This document shows, piece by piece, positions 8,636 to 17,767 of a DNA stretch of 64,000 nucleotides (the first letter of the stretch is position 1; every line of letters begins with the position of its first letter). The DNA is taken from assembly GCA_016873225.1 (NCBI GenBank), contig VGXS01000001.1, positions 124,001 through 188,000 on the forward strand, in the 5' to 3' direction. The notes beneath the pieces are model-generated. The model was given only the letters and a program-made list of their open reading frames with translations, was not told the origin of the DNA and searched no databases. The position numbers and the translations under genes were made by a program. This stretch comes from Planctomycetota bacterium (GTDB lineage: Bacteria > Planctomycetota > Planctomycetia > Gemmatales > Gemmataceae).

Positions 8636-9151
8636 TCATGGCTTGGCGCGAAGGTCAAGCTCGATCGGGCCAAAACCGGTTATCGGGGCGTCGTCGGCAA
8701 TCCGCTTGTCGCGGAGGAAACAATGGTGAAGCAAGCCATTCTTGTCGATTCCAAGGCTTCTGACATGATTGGCGGGCACACTGGCCTCAACCAGCTTGCC
8801 CGCGATGCCATACAATTCATCCACCGTGCGCGCTTCCACCTCCGACTTGTGTGTTCCGATTTCAGCCCCCTTCTCCACCCATTCCGTCTCAAGTTTGGCG
8901 GGCTGCCCGGGCATTGGCGGCTTGGAGGCCTCCAACCGCCGCTCGATGACCTTGCCGCTCCTCACGATGATCGTTGTCTCGGAGCGGGCACCCGTGAAAC
9001 TGGAACGAACCACCTTGTACTGGTAGCTGTTCCCACACATTTCCCTGGCCACCTTCCATTTGGCGGCACTGTCGGCCAATCGCTGCGCATCGGTCACATC
9101 GGCGAGGCTGTAAATGAGAAAGAGGTTGGCAAAGAAGCCATTCAAAAGCAT
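8636..9151 (-). CDS. Small secreted DUF6174-like protein
   Basis: A 171-residue protein with a hydrophobic N-terminus (MLLNGFFANLFLIYSLAD) that may act as signal peptide. The rest follows the pattern I associate with DUF6174: a tryptophan and YQYKVVRSSF near residue 45, a strand TIIVRSGKVIERR, a helix ARTVDELYGIAGKLVE, then SLGIDKNGLLHHCFL and a final acidic strand. No enzymatic motif is visible; function unknown. It lies 170 bp downstream of the GroEL-like gene on the same strand. The opposite-strand frame at 8489-9229 has no family features and is treated as a shadow. Confidence 0.6.
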   Translation of the reverse strand: MLLNGFFANLFLIYSLADVTDAQRLADSAAKWKVAREMCGNSYQYKVVRSSFTGARSETTIIVRSGKVIERRLEASKPPMPGQPAKLETEWVEKGAEIGTHKSEVEARTVDELYGIAGKLVEASVPANHVRSLGIDKNGLLHHCFLRDKRIADDAPITGFGPIELDLRAKP

Positions 9152-9321
9152 GGCTGGTCACCCCCACGACCTGAATCGTCGAATCATATTGATCATAAGC
9201 ATGGGACACCAGACCACCATCCATTTTGAATGATGCCATCCCTTCACGATTCTCGTGGGTATCGATGGAAAAGGTCTTGAAATCCTAGAGACCCGCACGG
9301 ATTTCCTTGGTTGGCAAGGCC

Positions 9322-11001
9322 TCAGCGGCGACCTTGCAGCCGAATGGTGCAAAACTCACTCCACGATTGATTCGGCTCCACCATTCGGGCCGTTGGTTCC
9401 CTTGGGTTGGTTCCCTTGGGTTGCGGAACCTCGGTCAGGGTGGCCTCGGTCAACAGGAGCAGGCTGGCCACGGAAACCGCGTTTTCCAGCGCAGTGCGCA
9501 CAACTTTTGTCGGATCAATGATCCCGGCCTCGATCATGTCGAGGTAGACGCCCCGAGCCGCGTCGAAGCCAAACGCGCCCTTGCCACCCCGCATCTGGGC
9601 GACCACAACTTCCCCATCAGCCCCGGAGTTCTCGGCGATTTGGCGCGTCGGCGCTTCCAGCGCCCGCTTGAGAATCCGCAGTCCGGTGCATTCGTCACCG
9701 GCGCAGTTCGCCTCCTCCCTCTCAACGGCATCGATCGCCCGCAACAGCGTGAGTCCCCCACCGGGCACGATTCCCTCGGCCATCGCCGCCTTGGTGGAAT
9801 TGATCGAATCCTCGAGCGCTTCCTTGCGGCTTTTCATCTCCGCCTCCGATGGCGCGCCCACCCGGATCACCGCCACGCCTCCCGATAGCTTGGCCAGGCG
9901 TTCCCGCAATTTCTCCCGGTCGTACTCCGATGTGGCCTTGTCGATCCGCAGGCGGATCTCATGGCATCGCCCCTCGATGGCGGCCCCGCGTCCCTTGCCT
10001 CCGATGATGGTCGCGCAATCCCTGTCCACGATGACACGCTGGGCCCGGCCCAAGTCCTCAAGCCTGATGTTTTCCAGCTTGATGCCCAATTCCTCGGATA
10101 TCAGCTTCCCGCCGGTGAGGATGGCCAAATCCTCCATCATCGCCTTGCGGCGGTCTCCATATCCCGGGGCCTTGATGGCAACGGTTGCCAGCACGCCGCG
10201 AACCTTGTTGACCACCAACCCGGCCAGGGCCTCGCCCTCGACATCCTCGGCGATCACCAGCAGGGGTTTCTGTGTTTGGGCCAGTTGCTCGAGCAAGGCG
10301 ACAAGATCCTTGAGCATGCTGATTTTCCGCTCGCACAGGAGCACGGCAGGCTCATCGAGAACGGCCTTTATCTTTTCCGGATCGGTGACGAAATAGGCGG
10401 AGAGGTAGCCGTGGTCCATTTGCATGCCGTCCACCACCTCGAGCGTGGTCTCGATTCCCTTGGCTTCCTCCACGGAAACAACGCCATCCCGGCCGACCTT
10501 GTCAACGGCGTCGGCCACCAACTCTCCCAAAATACGATCATTGTGAGCGGATATTGTCGCGATTTGGGCCTTCTCGGCCTTGCTTTCCACGGGGCGTGAC
10601 AATGACTTGATGGTCGCCATCGCGACCTTGAGTCCCCGGTCGAGACCCCGCTTGAGGTCGATGGCGCTGGCGCCGGCGGCGACATTCCGAACCCCTTCCA
10701 TGAAAATCGCATGGGCCAGGATGGTCGCGGTGCTCGTGCCATCGCCGACGGCATCGCCGGTTTTTTCAGCCGCTTCCCAAAACATCTGGGCGCCAAGGTT
10801 TTCCTCGGGGTCGGCCAGTTCAATCTCCTTGGCGATGGTGACACCGTCATTGCACACCAGCGGCCGTCCCCACTTTCTGCCAATGAGCACCGACTTGGAC
10901 CTTGGCCCCAAGGTGATTCGGACGGCGTCCGCGAGCACCCCGGTTCCCCGAAGGATTTTTTCGCGCGCCGAGGAGCGGAACAGGAGGTGCTTGGTCGCCA
11001 T
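9322..11001 (-). CDS. groL: GroEL-type chaperonin paralogue with altered C-terminus
   Basis: ATP-driven folding chaperone subunit of the HSP60 family, cytoplasmic, expected to form double heptamer rings. I start it at [15 protein letters not shown] (ATG at 11001); an upstream in-frame start would add 26 unrelated residues. Numbering then matches GroEL: Asp52 in NDGVTIAKE and Asp87 in GDGTSTATI are present, as is [13 protein letters not shown] in the equatorial domain. Current length is 559. The C-terminus departs from the family after EVPQPKGTN because a 14-bp tandem duplication (9395-9422) shifts the frame. The usual Gly-Gly-Met tail is absent. No groES neighbour is present, so this is probably one of several paralogues. 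Confidence 0.93.
   Translation of the reverse strand: MATKHLLFRSSAREKILRGTGVLADAVRITLGPRSKSVLIGRKWGRPLVCNDGVTIAKEIELADPEENLGAQMFWEAAEKTGDAVGDGTSTATILAHAIFMEGVRNVAAGASAIDLKRGLDRGLKVAMATIKSLSRPVESKAEKAQIATISAHNDRILGELVADAVDKVGRDGVVSVEEAKGIETTLEVVDGMQMDHGYLSAYFVTDPEKIKAVLDEPAVLLCERKISMLKDLVALLEQLAQTQKPLLVIAEDVEGEALAGLVVNKVRGVLATVAIKAPGYGDRRKAMMEDLAILTGGKLISEELGIKLENIRLEDLGRAQRVIVDRDCATIIGGKGRGAAIEGRCHEIRLRIDKATSEYDREKLRERLAKLSGGVAVIRVGAPSEAEMKSRKEALEDSINSTKAAMAEGIVPGGGLTLLRAIDAVEREEANCAGDECTGLRILKRALEAPTRQIAENSGADGEVVVAQMRGGKGAFGFDAARGVYLDMIEAGIIDPTKVVRTALENAVSVASLLLLTEATLTEVPQPKGTNPREPTARMVEPNQSWSEFCTIRLQGRR
9395..9422. repeat. 14-bp tandem duplication inside the chaperonin gene
   Basis: Two exact, adjacent copies of GGTTCCCTTGGGTT (9395-9408 and 9409-9422). 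Fourteen is not a multiple of three, so one copy changes the frame. With one copy removed, the minus-strand gene reads [20 protein letters not shown] and stops at 9356-9358, giving 543 residues. Confidence 0.9.
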
Positions 11002-11092
11002 GTCGGAAATCCGGTCGTTTTCGGCACCGACCATGACCCCGGGAAGGACGATCAGCAGGTCGTTGCCACGCCAAGACATCCTTCATGATTGG

Positions 11093-11275
11093 TCAGTCTT
11101 TCATGGCCTCATGACGAAATGCCATGTTGGCCTGGCCAACGGCCATACCTTCGCGATTTGCCCGGTGAACATCGCAAGCCGTCAGGTTGGAATGACGCTG
11201 GTCGACATGGACCACCTTCGTGATCATTGTCATTCCGGATTTGCTGACACCGATGTTCTGCCCAAATCTTCCCAA
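11093..11275 (-). pseudogene. Possible remnant of a hotdog-fold (PaaI/4HBT-type) thioesterase
   Basis: An isolated 60-codon frame with a TTG start and a stop two codons upstream reads SGMTMITKVVHVDQ followed by SNLTACDVHRANREGMAVGQ and ANMAF. That resembles the last two strands of 4HBT/PaaI thioesterases, where G-x-T-L ... VVHVGR ... EVDV.DEDGRLVA.G..TF is typical. The N-terminal two thirds of such a domain is not found in any frame upstream, so if the resemblance is real this is a decayed gene. The remainder of the 420-bp gap (11002-11420) shows nothing. Confidence 0.25.
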
Positions 11276-11420
11276 AATCCGTCAGCCCGGCTTTCATCGG
11301 TATTCTGAAACATGATTGCCGGCACAACAGGATCAGGTGCTGTTTTTTCTGGACTCAAAAAACCATTCGGCTTAGGTTGGGCATCTCTTGCCAATGCCTT
11401 CATCACCTGAAAGCACCGCC

Positions 11421-14387
11421 ATGGGAATCTCATCGTTCGCCATCGCCCTCGTTTGGACGGCCGCCTGCGCGGCAGGGCCCGACATCGTCATCGCCGAGGG
11501 GGAGAAGTTCCGGCCTCTCGATGACAAGGGTTGGAAGGTGACTCACCAGCAGGACAGTTACGGCAGCCACACCTATGGCGGTGTTTGGATGACGCATGGT
11601 GGCTGCCTTGGGGCGCCGGCCGAAAGCGAGGGGTCGGTCGCCTCGCAGGTTGTCTCAATCCCTGCCGCGGGGAGGTATCGGGTGTGGAGCAAGTACCAGG
11701 CCCCGCCCTACTTCAACTATTTGCACAAGATTGAAATAATCCAAAATGGCAAGATCGTGTTCTCCCACGCCTACGGCAAGTCCGGGACGCCGCGCCTATG
11801 GAGTTTCAGCGGCGACAGCGATGAATTGTGGTGGCCCTGGGGAGTGGACCATGATGCCGCCGAGTCGCCCAAGCCCTTGGCGCAACTGGCGGCGGGACCC
11901 GCGGACATCCGCCTGGTGACGGTGGCGAACCCCAAGCCAGCGGGAAACAGGTTCGTCGATTTCGTGGTGCTGACCACCCATCCCGGGGATGAATACCAGG
12001 GATTCAAGCCCTATGCCGTCGGATCGCCCTTCACCAACGAGGCCTTCGCGGCCACCCGGCTTTATGCGCGGTTCAGGAACGAGTCCAAGGCGGCGGCCCG
12101 GCTTTCCGTCAGCCGGGCGGGGCATTACCAACCCCAGTATGGCGGAGCCACCACGATGGTTCCGGAACAACCGGTGGCGGCGGGTGCCTGGAGCGAGTGG
12201 GTGAACATCGGGCCGTTCTGCCGGCTCGTCCACAACGAGGGGTTGACCATGACCCTTCCCGGGGCCGGGTCATTCCCCGTTCAGTTCGCGCTGGATCCCC
12301 AGGGCAAGGATGTTGTTGGCGACCTCAAGATGAATTCGGGCGAAACGGCGGTGGTGCCGATCGATGTGACATGGAACAAAGGCAGCGTCGTGAAGACCAG
12401 CAAGGAACATGCCGCCGAACTCATGGCCGCCAGCCGGAAATGGCGAACGGCCAATGGCGGCAAGAAACCGAAGGAGATCCTGTTTTACGGCAATTTCAGC
12501 GAATCCAAGGATGACTTGGTCTACGCCCTCAAGGACAGGCTTGGCTACAACACGATGCTTCCCGATTCCTACGAGCAGGTTCGCAAGGCCGTCATTCCCC
12601 AGCACTTCGGCTCGCCTGACGCCATCCGAAAGCTCGCCGCCTCCATGCCGGCGGAGTCGAAAAAGCGGGTCCGCGTGATCAGCTTCGGCGACGAGATCAG
12701 CCTCGGGCAGATCAATTTCGATGACCCAAAGAACCAGGCGAAATTCGCGGCGTGGCTGTCGGGCAAGGGACTGACCGCGCGCGACCTCGGGGTGGCGCCG
12801 GGGCAGGCGAAGCTTTCCAAGACGGGGGATCCCCGACTTGTCTGGTATTCCAACCTGTTCAACGAGGAGGAACGGTTCGCCGATTACCGGGCCACCACCG
12901 CCGTGGCCAAGGAGCAATTCGGCGCCGATGTGCTCACCGGCGCGAATTACTCCCCGCACCACCTGGCCCTCTGCTACGGCCCCGTGTTCCAGTGGGTCGA
13001 CATCTTCAAGCACAACGGCATGAGCATGTTCTGGGCCGAGGATTACATCTTCAGCGTGCCCGAGGTTCCCCAGATGCTGTCATGGATGCTGGCCCAGGCC
13101 CGTTGCGGCGTGAAATACAACAACCAGCCGATCCACTTCTACATCATGCCCCACGCCCCCGGACAGGAACCGGGATTCCTGAGGCGCAACATGCTCATGG
13201 CCGTGGGAAATGGCGCCAGGCATGTGGACAGTTTCTGGGTGGGACCCGAGGAGCGGTTCACCGAGAACTATGTGGCCTGGACCTATCCCGAGACATTCCG
13301 CGCGATCCATGAGGCCATCCACGATTCCGCCGAGGCCGAGAAGATCCAGTCCAAGGGGAAGGTCAGGCCGGCGCGCGTGGCCCTTGTCACCGGCAAGGCG
13401 ACTGATTTCAACGAGTCGAGGGTGATGGTCGACAAGGCGAGGGATCCGTTCGCCGGGCGATGCAAAAACGCCCCGGCGCAGGTGAACCAGATCATCTGCC
13501 GCAAGGAGCAGCAGTTGCTCTACCTCGCCCTTAGGCAGGCCCAGCACGGTGTGGACCTGATCACCGAGGATGACATCGCCGAGTTCGACGCCTTGAAGAA
13601 CTACGATGTCGTCTATTTCGCGGGCGAATGGATCGATCGCCGCGCCGTGACGAAACTCGACGCGTGGGTGCGCGCCGGCGGTGTCCTTTACGCCGCGGCG
13701 GGGATCGGGCACCTCAACGAATTCAACCAACCCGATTCCGGCTTGCCTTCCCTGCTCGGAATCAAGGCGACGAAGGAAACCAGGTCGTTGGCCGTGCTGC
13801 GCACCATGCTGGAACTTCCTCTTTTGGAACCCATCGACACGATCACGCTGGATGGCGGCAAGGTTCAGGCCGTGGGAATGAAGCAGGTGCTCACGCCGCG
13901 GGACGCCGAGGTGATCGGCAAGTGGAGCGACGGAACCGCGGCCGTCACGGTGCGAACCCTAGGCAAGGGCAAGGCCTATGCCGTGGGAACCCTTCCCGGA
14001 ACATCGTGGATGAAGACGGGATTGAAGGTGACGCCGTGGGCCCGGGGAGGCAGGGGAATGCTCTACAACCCGACGGGCTTCCAGGCCGACGCTGAGAAAC
14101 TGGCCAGGCTGGCCGTCGATGCCCGCAAGCCGACGCAGGCTGTCACAACCAATGTTCCCGGAGTGGAGGCCTTCGCCATCGATGGCCCGGAAGGCACGCT
14201 CATCACCCTGCTCAACTGGACGAACAGCCCCCTCATGGGTGTCGAGGTCGCCGTTCGCGCGCCCGCCAGGCCCTCGGGGGTCCGCTCCGTCCAGCGCCAG
14301 GCGAAACTGGAATCGAAATGGGCGAACGGGCAAGCCACATTTACTGTTGATATCGACGATGCGGATTATATTTTGATGCCGCGCTGA
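11421..14387 (+). CDS. Large secreted putative glycoside hydrolase (beta-galactosidase-trimerisation-like C-terminal region)
   Basis: Starting at ATG 11421 (GAAAG 8-10 nt upstream) the protein has 988 residues with a clear signal peptide (MGISSFAIALVWTAACA). The N-terminal 200 residues look like a beta-sandwich (carbohydrate-binding-like: AAGRYRVWSKYQAPP). The central part resembles clan GH-A barrels (VRVISFGDEISLGQI, VDIFKHNGMSMFWAEDYIF, MAVGNGARHVDSFW). From about residue 650 a Rossmann-like glutamine-amidotransferase-type domain follows (LRQAQHGVDLITEDDI, YDVVYFAGEWIDRRAV, GGVLYAAAGIG), the combination known from GH42-type beta-galactosidases. I cannot name the substrate. The esterase gene 30 bp downstream suggests joint polysaccharide degradation. 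Confidence 0.7.
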   Translation: MGISSFAIALVWTAACAAGPDIVIAEGEKFRPLDDKGWKVTHQQDSYGSHTYGGVWMTHGGCLGAPAESEGSVASQVVSIPAAGRYRVWSKYQAPPYFNYLHKIEIIQNGKIVFSHAYGKSGTPRLWSFSGDSDELWWPWGVDHDAAESPKPLAQLAAGPADIRLVTVANPKPAGNRFVDFVVLTTHPGDEYQGFKPYAVGSPFTNEAFAATRLYARFRNESKAAARLSVSRAGHYQPQYGGATTMVPEQPVAAGAWSEWVNIGPFCRLVHNEGLTMTLPGAGSFPVQFALDPQGKDVVGDLKMNSGETAVVPIDVTWNKGSVVKTSKEHAAELMAASRKWRTANGGKKPKEILFYGNFSESKDDLVYALKDRLGYNTMLPDSYEQVRKAVIPQHFGSPDAIRKLAASMPAESKKRVRVISFGDEISLGQINFDDPKNQAKFAAWLSGKGLTARDLGVAPGQAKLSKTGDPRLVWYSNLFNEEERFADYRATTAVAKEQFGADVLTGANYSPHHLALCYGPVFQWVDIFKHNGMSMFWAEDYIFSVPEVPQMLSWMLAQARCGVKYNNQPIHFYIMPHAPGQEPGFLRRNMLMAVGNGARHVDSFWVGPEERFTENYVAWTYPETFRAIHEAIHDSAEAEKIQSKGKVRPARVALVTGKATDFNESRVMVDKARDPFAGRCKNAPAQVNQIICRKEQQLLYLALRQAQHGVDLITEDDIAEFDALKNYDVVYFAGEWIDRRAVTKLDAWVRAGGVLYAAAGIGHLNEFNQPDSGLPSLLGIKATKETRSLAVLRTMLELPLLEPIDTITLDGGKVQAVGMKQVLTPRDAEVIGKWSDGTAAVTVRTLGKGKAYAVGTLPGTSWMKTGLKVTPWARGGRGMLYNPTGFQADAEKLARLAVDARKPTQAVTTNVPGVEAFAIDGPEGTLITLLNWTNSPLMGVEVAVRAPARPSGVRSVQRQAKLESKWANGQATFTVDIDDADYILMPR

Positions 14388-14416
14388 TCTCCCCGGTACC
14401 TTGAAAGGCCATCACA

Positions 14417-15385
14417 ATGGCGTTCCCCAAATCCCCCCTTGTTGGATTCAACAAGATCATGGCTCCCCTGGCGGCGGCCGTTCTTTCGGCGACATGGCTG
14501 ATGGCCGCTGAGAAACCCGCCGGAGAACCGGTGAGGGTGTTCATCCTGGCAGGCCAATCGAACATGGAAGGCCAGGGGTTCATCAAGGCCGACCCCAAGC
14601 GCAACGAGGGCAAGGGCAGCCTGGAATACCTGGCGCGGGAAACCGCGACGGCCGCGCGCTTCCGTCACCTGCAAGACAAGGAAGGCCGCTGGATGGTTCG
14701 GGATGATGTTTGGATTGATTACCTCGGCCGGAAAGGGCGACTCACCGTCGGATACGGCGCCAAGGAGGACCGCATCGGTCCCGAACTTGGCTTCGGACAT
14801 ATTGTTGGCGACGCGGAGCGAGGCCCGGTGCTGCTGGTCAAGCTGGCATGGGGCGGAAAGAGCCTGGCCAAGGACTTCCGCCCTCCATCATCCGGCGGCG
14901 AGGTCGGGCCCTACTACAAGGAGGTCGTCAGCGGAACGAAGTCCGCCATCATGGAGATGGGAAAGTCGTTCCCGGAACTCGCAGGCAAACCCCATCAATT
15001 GGCGGGATTTGGCTGGCATCAGGGATGGAACGACAGGGTCAACCAGGCGTTCAATGACGAATACGAAAAGAACATGGCGAACTTCATCAGGGACATTCGC
15101 AAGGACCTGGGCGCGCCGTCCCTTCCGTTTGTCATCGCCGAAACGGGAATGACAGGCCCCGAGGAAAAGCATCCGCGGGCGCTTTCCCTGATGAAGGCCC
15201 AGGCCGCGGTGGCCGATTATCCTGAATTCAAGGGGAATGTGGCATTCGTCGGAACCAAGGCGTTCTGGCGGGAGAAGGAACTGTCGCCCTCCTCGCAGGG
15301 GTACCACTGGAACACCAACGCCGAAACCTACTACCTGATCGGCGAGGCGATGGGCAAGGCGATGCTGGGGTTGACGGGCCGCTGA
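14417..15385 (+). CDS. Sialate O-acetylesterase-like (SASA family) carbohydrate esterase
   Basis: A secreted 322-residue SGNH-type esterase. A signal peptide (NKIMAPLAAAVLSATWLMA) precedes the catalytic-serine block VFILAGQSNMEGQG at about residue 43. The second block GFGWHQGWNDR fits the family's conserved region, and the catalytic histidine is probably in GYHWNTNAETYY near the end. Such enzymes remove acetyl or similar groups from sugars outside the cytoplasm. It starts 30 bp after the putative glycosidase and is likely in the same operon. Confidence 0.88.
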   Translation: MAFPKSPLVGFNKIMAPLAAAVLSATWLMAAEKPAGEPVRVFILAGQSNMEGQGFIKADPKRNEGKGSLEYLARETATAARFRHLQDKEGRWMVRDDVWIDYLGRKGRLTVGYGAKEDRIGPELGFGHIVGDAERGPVLLVKLAWGGKSLAKDFRPPSSGGEVGPYYKEVVSGTKSAIMEMGKSFPELAGKPHQLAGFGWHQGWNDRVNQAFNDEYEKNMANFIRDIRKDLGAPSLPFVIAETGMTGPEEKHPRALSLMKAQAAVADYPEFKGNVAFVGTKAFWREKELSPSSQGYHWNTNAETYYLIGEAMGKAMLGLTGR

Positions 15386-15545
15386 CGCGATGAAACCTTG
15401 CACAAGTTCCGATTGAAGGTGCGCCGCCACCATCGACACGGATACCCCGCGCACCCAGGTATGATCAATATGGACAATCTCCACGGCTGGGAAATGTGAG
15501 TCGTGGAGAATCGAATGTTCCGACCAACAACGGAGGATCATCGCC

Positions 15546-16784
15546 ATGCCGACCGAGGCGAACCCCGACAGGAGGAATGCCCTTTCGGCCATCGCCGGGG
15601 CCGCATCAGCCGGCCTGGCATGCGCCGCCCCGCCCGCGGGTGATCCATCCCAGGAACCCACGCCTCCCCGGTTTCCCGTCGAAGCCGGCAGGCATATCGC
15701 GGGCGAACTTGTCCACATCGACTCGATCAACAGGCGAGGCGGCATGAGGCTAGATGGCGACCAAGGTCGCTACTTCACCGGCCCGCCGCACTGGTTCGCC
15801 CTGCTGCCTCATGCGCCGGTTTGGCATTTGGGAGCCCGCGCCGAACTGCGCGATCTGCCGCTGGGCTGCCATGTCCATGGCCATTTCATCAAGCCGCCCA
15901 AGGGCGAGGAGTCGACAATCCCGCCGCTTCCGGGAGATAAAATGTCGTTCACAATCGCCGAGAACCACGGGGCGATCCTTGAGGACGACTTCAGCTACTA
16001 CCAGCGCCGCGGCCAGGCGTGGAAGGTTGTCTCGATCAACGCCGGGAAGGAAAAGATCGACCTGGAGCCGGTGTTGATCAAGCCTCCGGAAGGAGCCGGC
16101 CACCTTCCGGGAGCTGGCGGCGCGGGGCAGCTTGTCAAGCATGGCATGAGCAAGCCCCAGACATTCGACATCGATTCTCGAAGCGAGGTTTGGAGCGGAA
16201 ACCGTCTCTCCGGTCTTTCAGCCATCAAGCCGGGAATGACGGTCCAATTCAACCTGTCATGGGCCCAGGGATGGGGCCAGGGGGAGTTCAGGGTCGGAAA
16301 AGTCTGGATTGACGCGGAAGCCCGGGAGGCTGCCGGCGAAAGACAAAGGCAGGCACACCTCCAGTTCGAGCGGGAGCGCTGGACGGCCGGCTGGATCGAC
16401 CATGTCGACCACAACGACTATGGTGGCGGCATCGTCACGATCACGCTGTTTGAAGTCGACAAGCAGATCCTTGACGACCTGTGGGCCGACCGCGGCGAAA
16501 GGATCGCCGTGGCCGTGGCTGAAAAGACGCGCCGCACATGGTTCCACCGTTCCGATCGCAAGTTCGCCAAGCTTGTCGAATGGAAAAAAATCGAGAATCC
16601 TCCCCTGGGCAGCAGCCCTGTCCAGCTTCGCCTCAACTTCACCGAACTGCTGGCGGGATATTCCACCGGGGGATATGTCCGGGTGAAGGCGGAACGATGG
16701 AAGTTCGTCACCGTTCCGCCGGAGGAGCGGCTGACCTCGCGCGCCGACCAGGAACGCGGTGCGCGCATGGTGCTTCCGTGGTAA
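15546..16784 (+). CDS. Secreted protein of unknown function with Tat-like signal
   Basis: A 412-residue protein preceded by GGAGG at the proper distance from the ATG. The N-terminus (RRNALSAIAGAASAGLACA) resembles a Tat or lipoprotein signal. The mature part begins with a beta-rich stretch (AGELVHIDSINRRGGMRLDGD) and continues with repeated strands such as GDKMSFTIAENHGAILEDDF and WTAGWIDHVDHNDYGGGIVT; long Arg/Glu-rich segments lie in between. No enzymatic motif is apparent. It is probably a planctomycete-specific family. Confidence 0.65.
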   Translation: MPTEANPDRRNALSAIAGAASAGLACAAPPAGDPSQEPTPPRFPVEAGRHIAGELVHIDSINRRGGMRLDGDQGRYFTGPPHWFALLPHAPVWHLGARAELRDLPLGCHVHGHFIKPPKGEESTIPPLPGDKMSFTIAENHGAILEDDFSYYQRRGQAWKVVSINAGKEKIDLEPVLIKPPEGAGHLPGAGGAGQLVKHGMSKPQTFDIDSRSEVWSGNRLSGLSAIKPGMTVQFNLSWAQGWGQGEFRVGKVWIDAEAREAAGERQRQAHLQFERERWTAGWIDHVDHNDYGGGIVTITLFEVDKQILDDLWADRGERIAVAVAEKTRRTWFHRSDRKFAKLVEWKKIENPPLGSSPVQLRLNFTELLAGYSTGGYVRVKAERWKFVTVPPEERLTSRADQERGARMVLPW

Positions 16785-16819
16785 ATTATTTTTGGATGCT
16801 GGCGCCAGGGGTCAATCGC

Positions 16820-17767
16820 ATGCGCAACCACATTTCATGGCTTTCCTTGGCGTTCGCCGCCGCCGCGATCGGATCGAGCCGTGCCGAGCCGGCTGAAAAC
16901 CCGATCCTCGCCCCGGGGGCCAAGGTGACCAAGCTGGCCGGCGGCATGAAATTCACCGAGGGCCCGGTCTGGCTGCCCAAGGAAAAGAAACTGGTCTTTT
17001 CCGATATTCCCAACAGCAAATTGATGCAATGGAGCGCCGGATCGGGACTCGGCGTTCTCAGGCCGAGCGAACAGGCCAACGGCAACATCCTCGACCAGCA
17101 GGGCCGGATCATTTCCTGCCAACACGCGGGAAGGAACCTCGTGCGGATCGAGGCCGACGGCACCGCCAAGGTGATCGCCGACAAATTCGAAGGCAAGAGG
17201 TTCAATTCCCCCAACGACGCCGCCATGAAGTCCGACGGCTCGATCTGGTTTACCGATCCTCCATGGGGATTGACCGGCCCCCACGAGGTTCCCGGCCATT
17301 GGGTTTATAAAATCGCCCCCGGCGGGGTCCGGGTGGAGGCCGTGATCAAGGACTTGGCCATGCCCAATGGCATTGTGTTTTCCCCCGATGAGAAGCGACT
17401 GTATGTCGCCGACACCGGCGGCAACAAGCGCCACCCCGATCCGAAGTTCCACGCGATTCCCGCGAGCATTCGCTGCTATGGCGTGAAACCCGACGGCACC
17501 CTTGGCGATATCCTGTTCCGCATCAACTCCGGCAGCGACGGCATGAAGGTGGATTCCAAGGGCAACCTTTACACCACCCATGGCGGCCATGTCGTCGTGT
17601 ACGACCCCGAAGGCAAGGAACTTGGAAAGATCGCCGTGCCCGAGGGACCGGCGAACCTCTGCTTTGGCGGCGACGACCTTTCGACCTTGTTCATCACGGC
17701 CCGCACATCGCTTTACAGCGTCAAGGTGCGGATTCCGGGCGCGAAGCCGGCGGGCACCCAGCCATGA
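16820..17767 (+). CDS. Secreted SMP-30/gluconolactonase-family protein
   Basis: The ATG at 16820 gives 315 residues with a signal peptide (MRNHISWLSLAFAAAAIGSSRA). The six-bladed propeller of the SMP-30/gluconolactonase/LRE family is indicated by FTEGPVWL, whose Glu is a metal ligand, by NSPNDAAMKSDGSIWFTDP with the ligand Asn, by MPNGIVFSPDEKRLYVADT, and by GSDGMKVDSKGNLYTT with the ligand Asp. The probable activity is divalent-metal-dependent hydrolysis of sugar lactones in the periplasm. Its stop codon overlaps the start of the next gene by 4 nt (ATGA), indicating translational coupling. Confidence 0.9.
   Translation: MRNHISWLSLAFAAAAIGSSRAEPAENPILAPGAKVTKLAGGMKFTEGPVWLPKEKKLVFSDIPNSKLMQWSAGSGLGVLRPSEQANGNILDQQGRIISCQHAGRNLVRIEADGTAKVIADKFEGKRFNSPNDAAMKSDGSIWFTDPPWGLTGPHEVPGHWVYKIAPGGVRVEAVIKDLAMPNGIVFSPDEKRLYVADTGGNKRHPDPKFHAIPASIRCYGVKPDGTLGDILFRINSGSDGMKVDSKGNLYTTHGGHVVVYDPEGKELGKIAVPEGPANLCFGGDDLSTLFITARTSLYSVKVRIPGAKPAGTQP

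Noticed and set aside
8489-9229. 246-codon plus-strand frame opposite the DUF6174-like gene
   Set aside because: Its translation has no signal, motif or periodicity, while the minus strand gives a coherent small-protein pattern.
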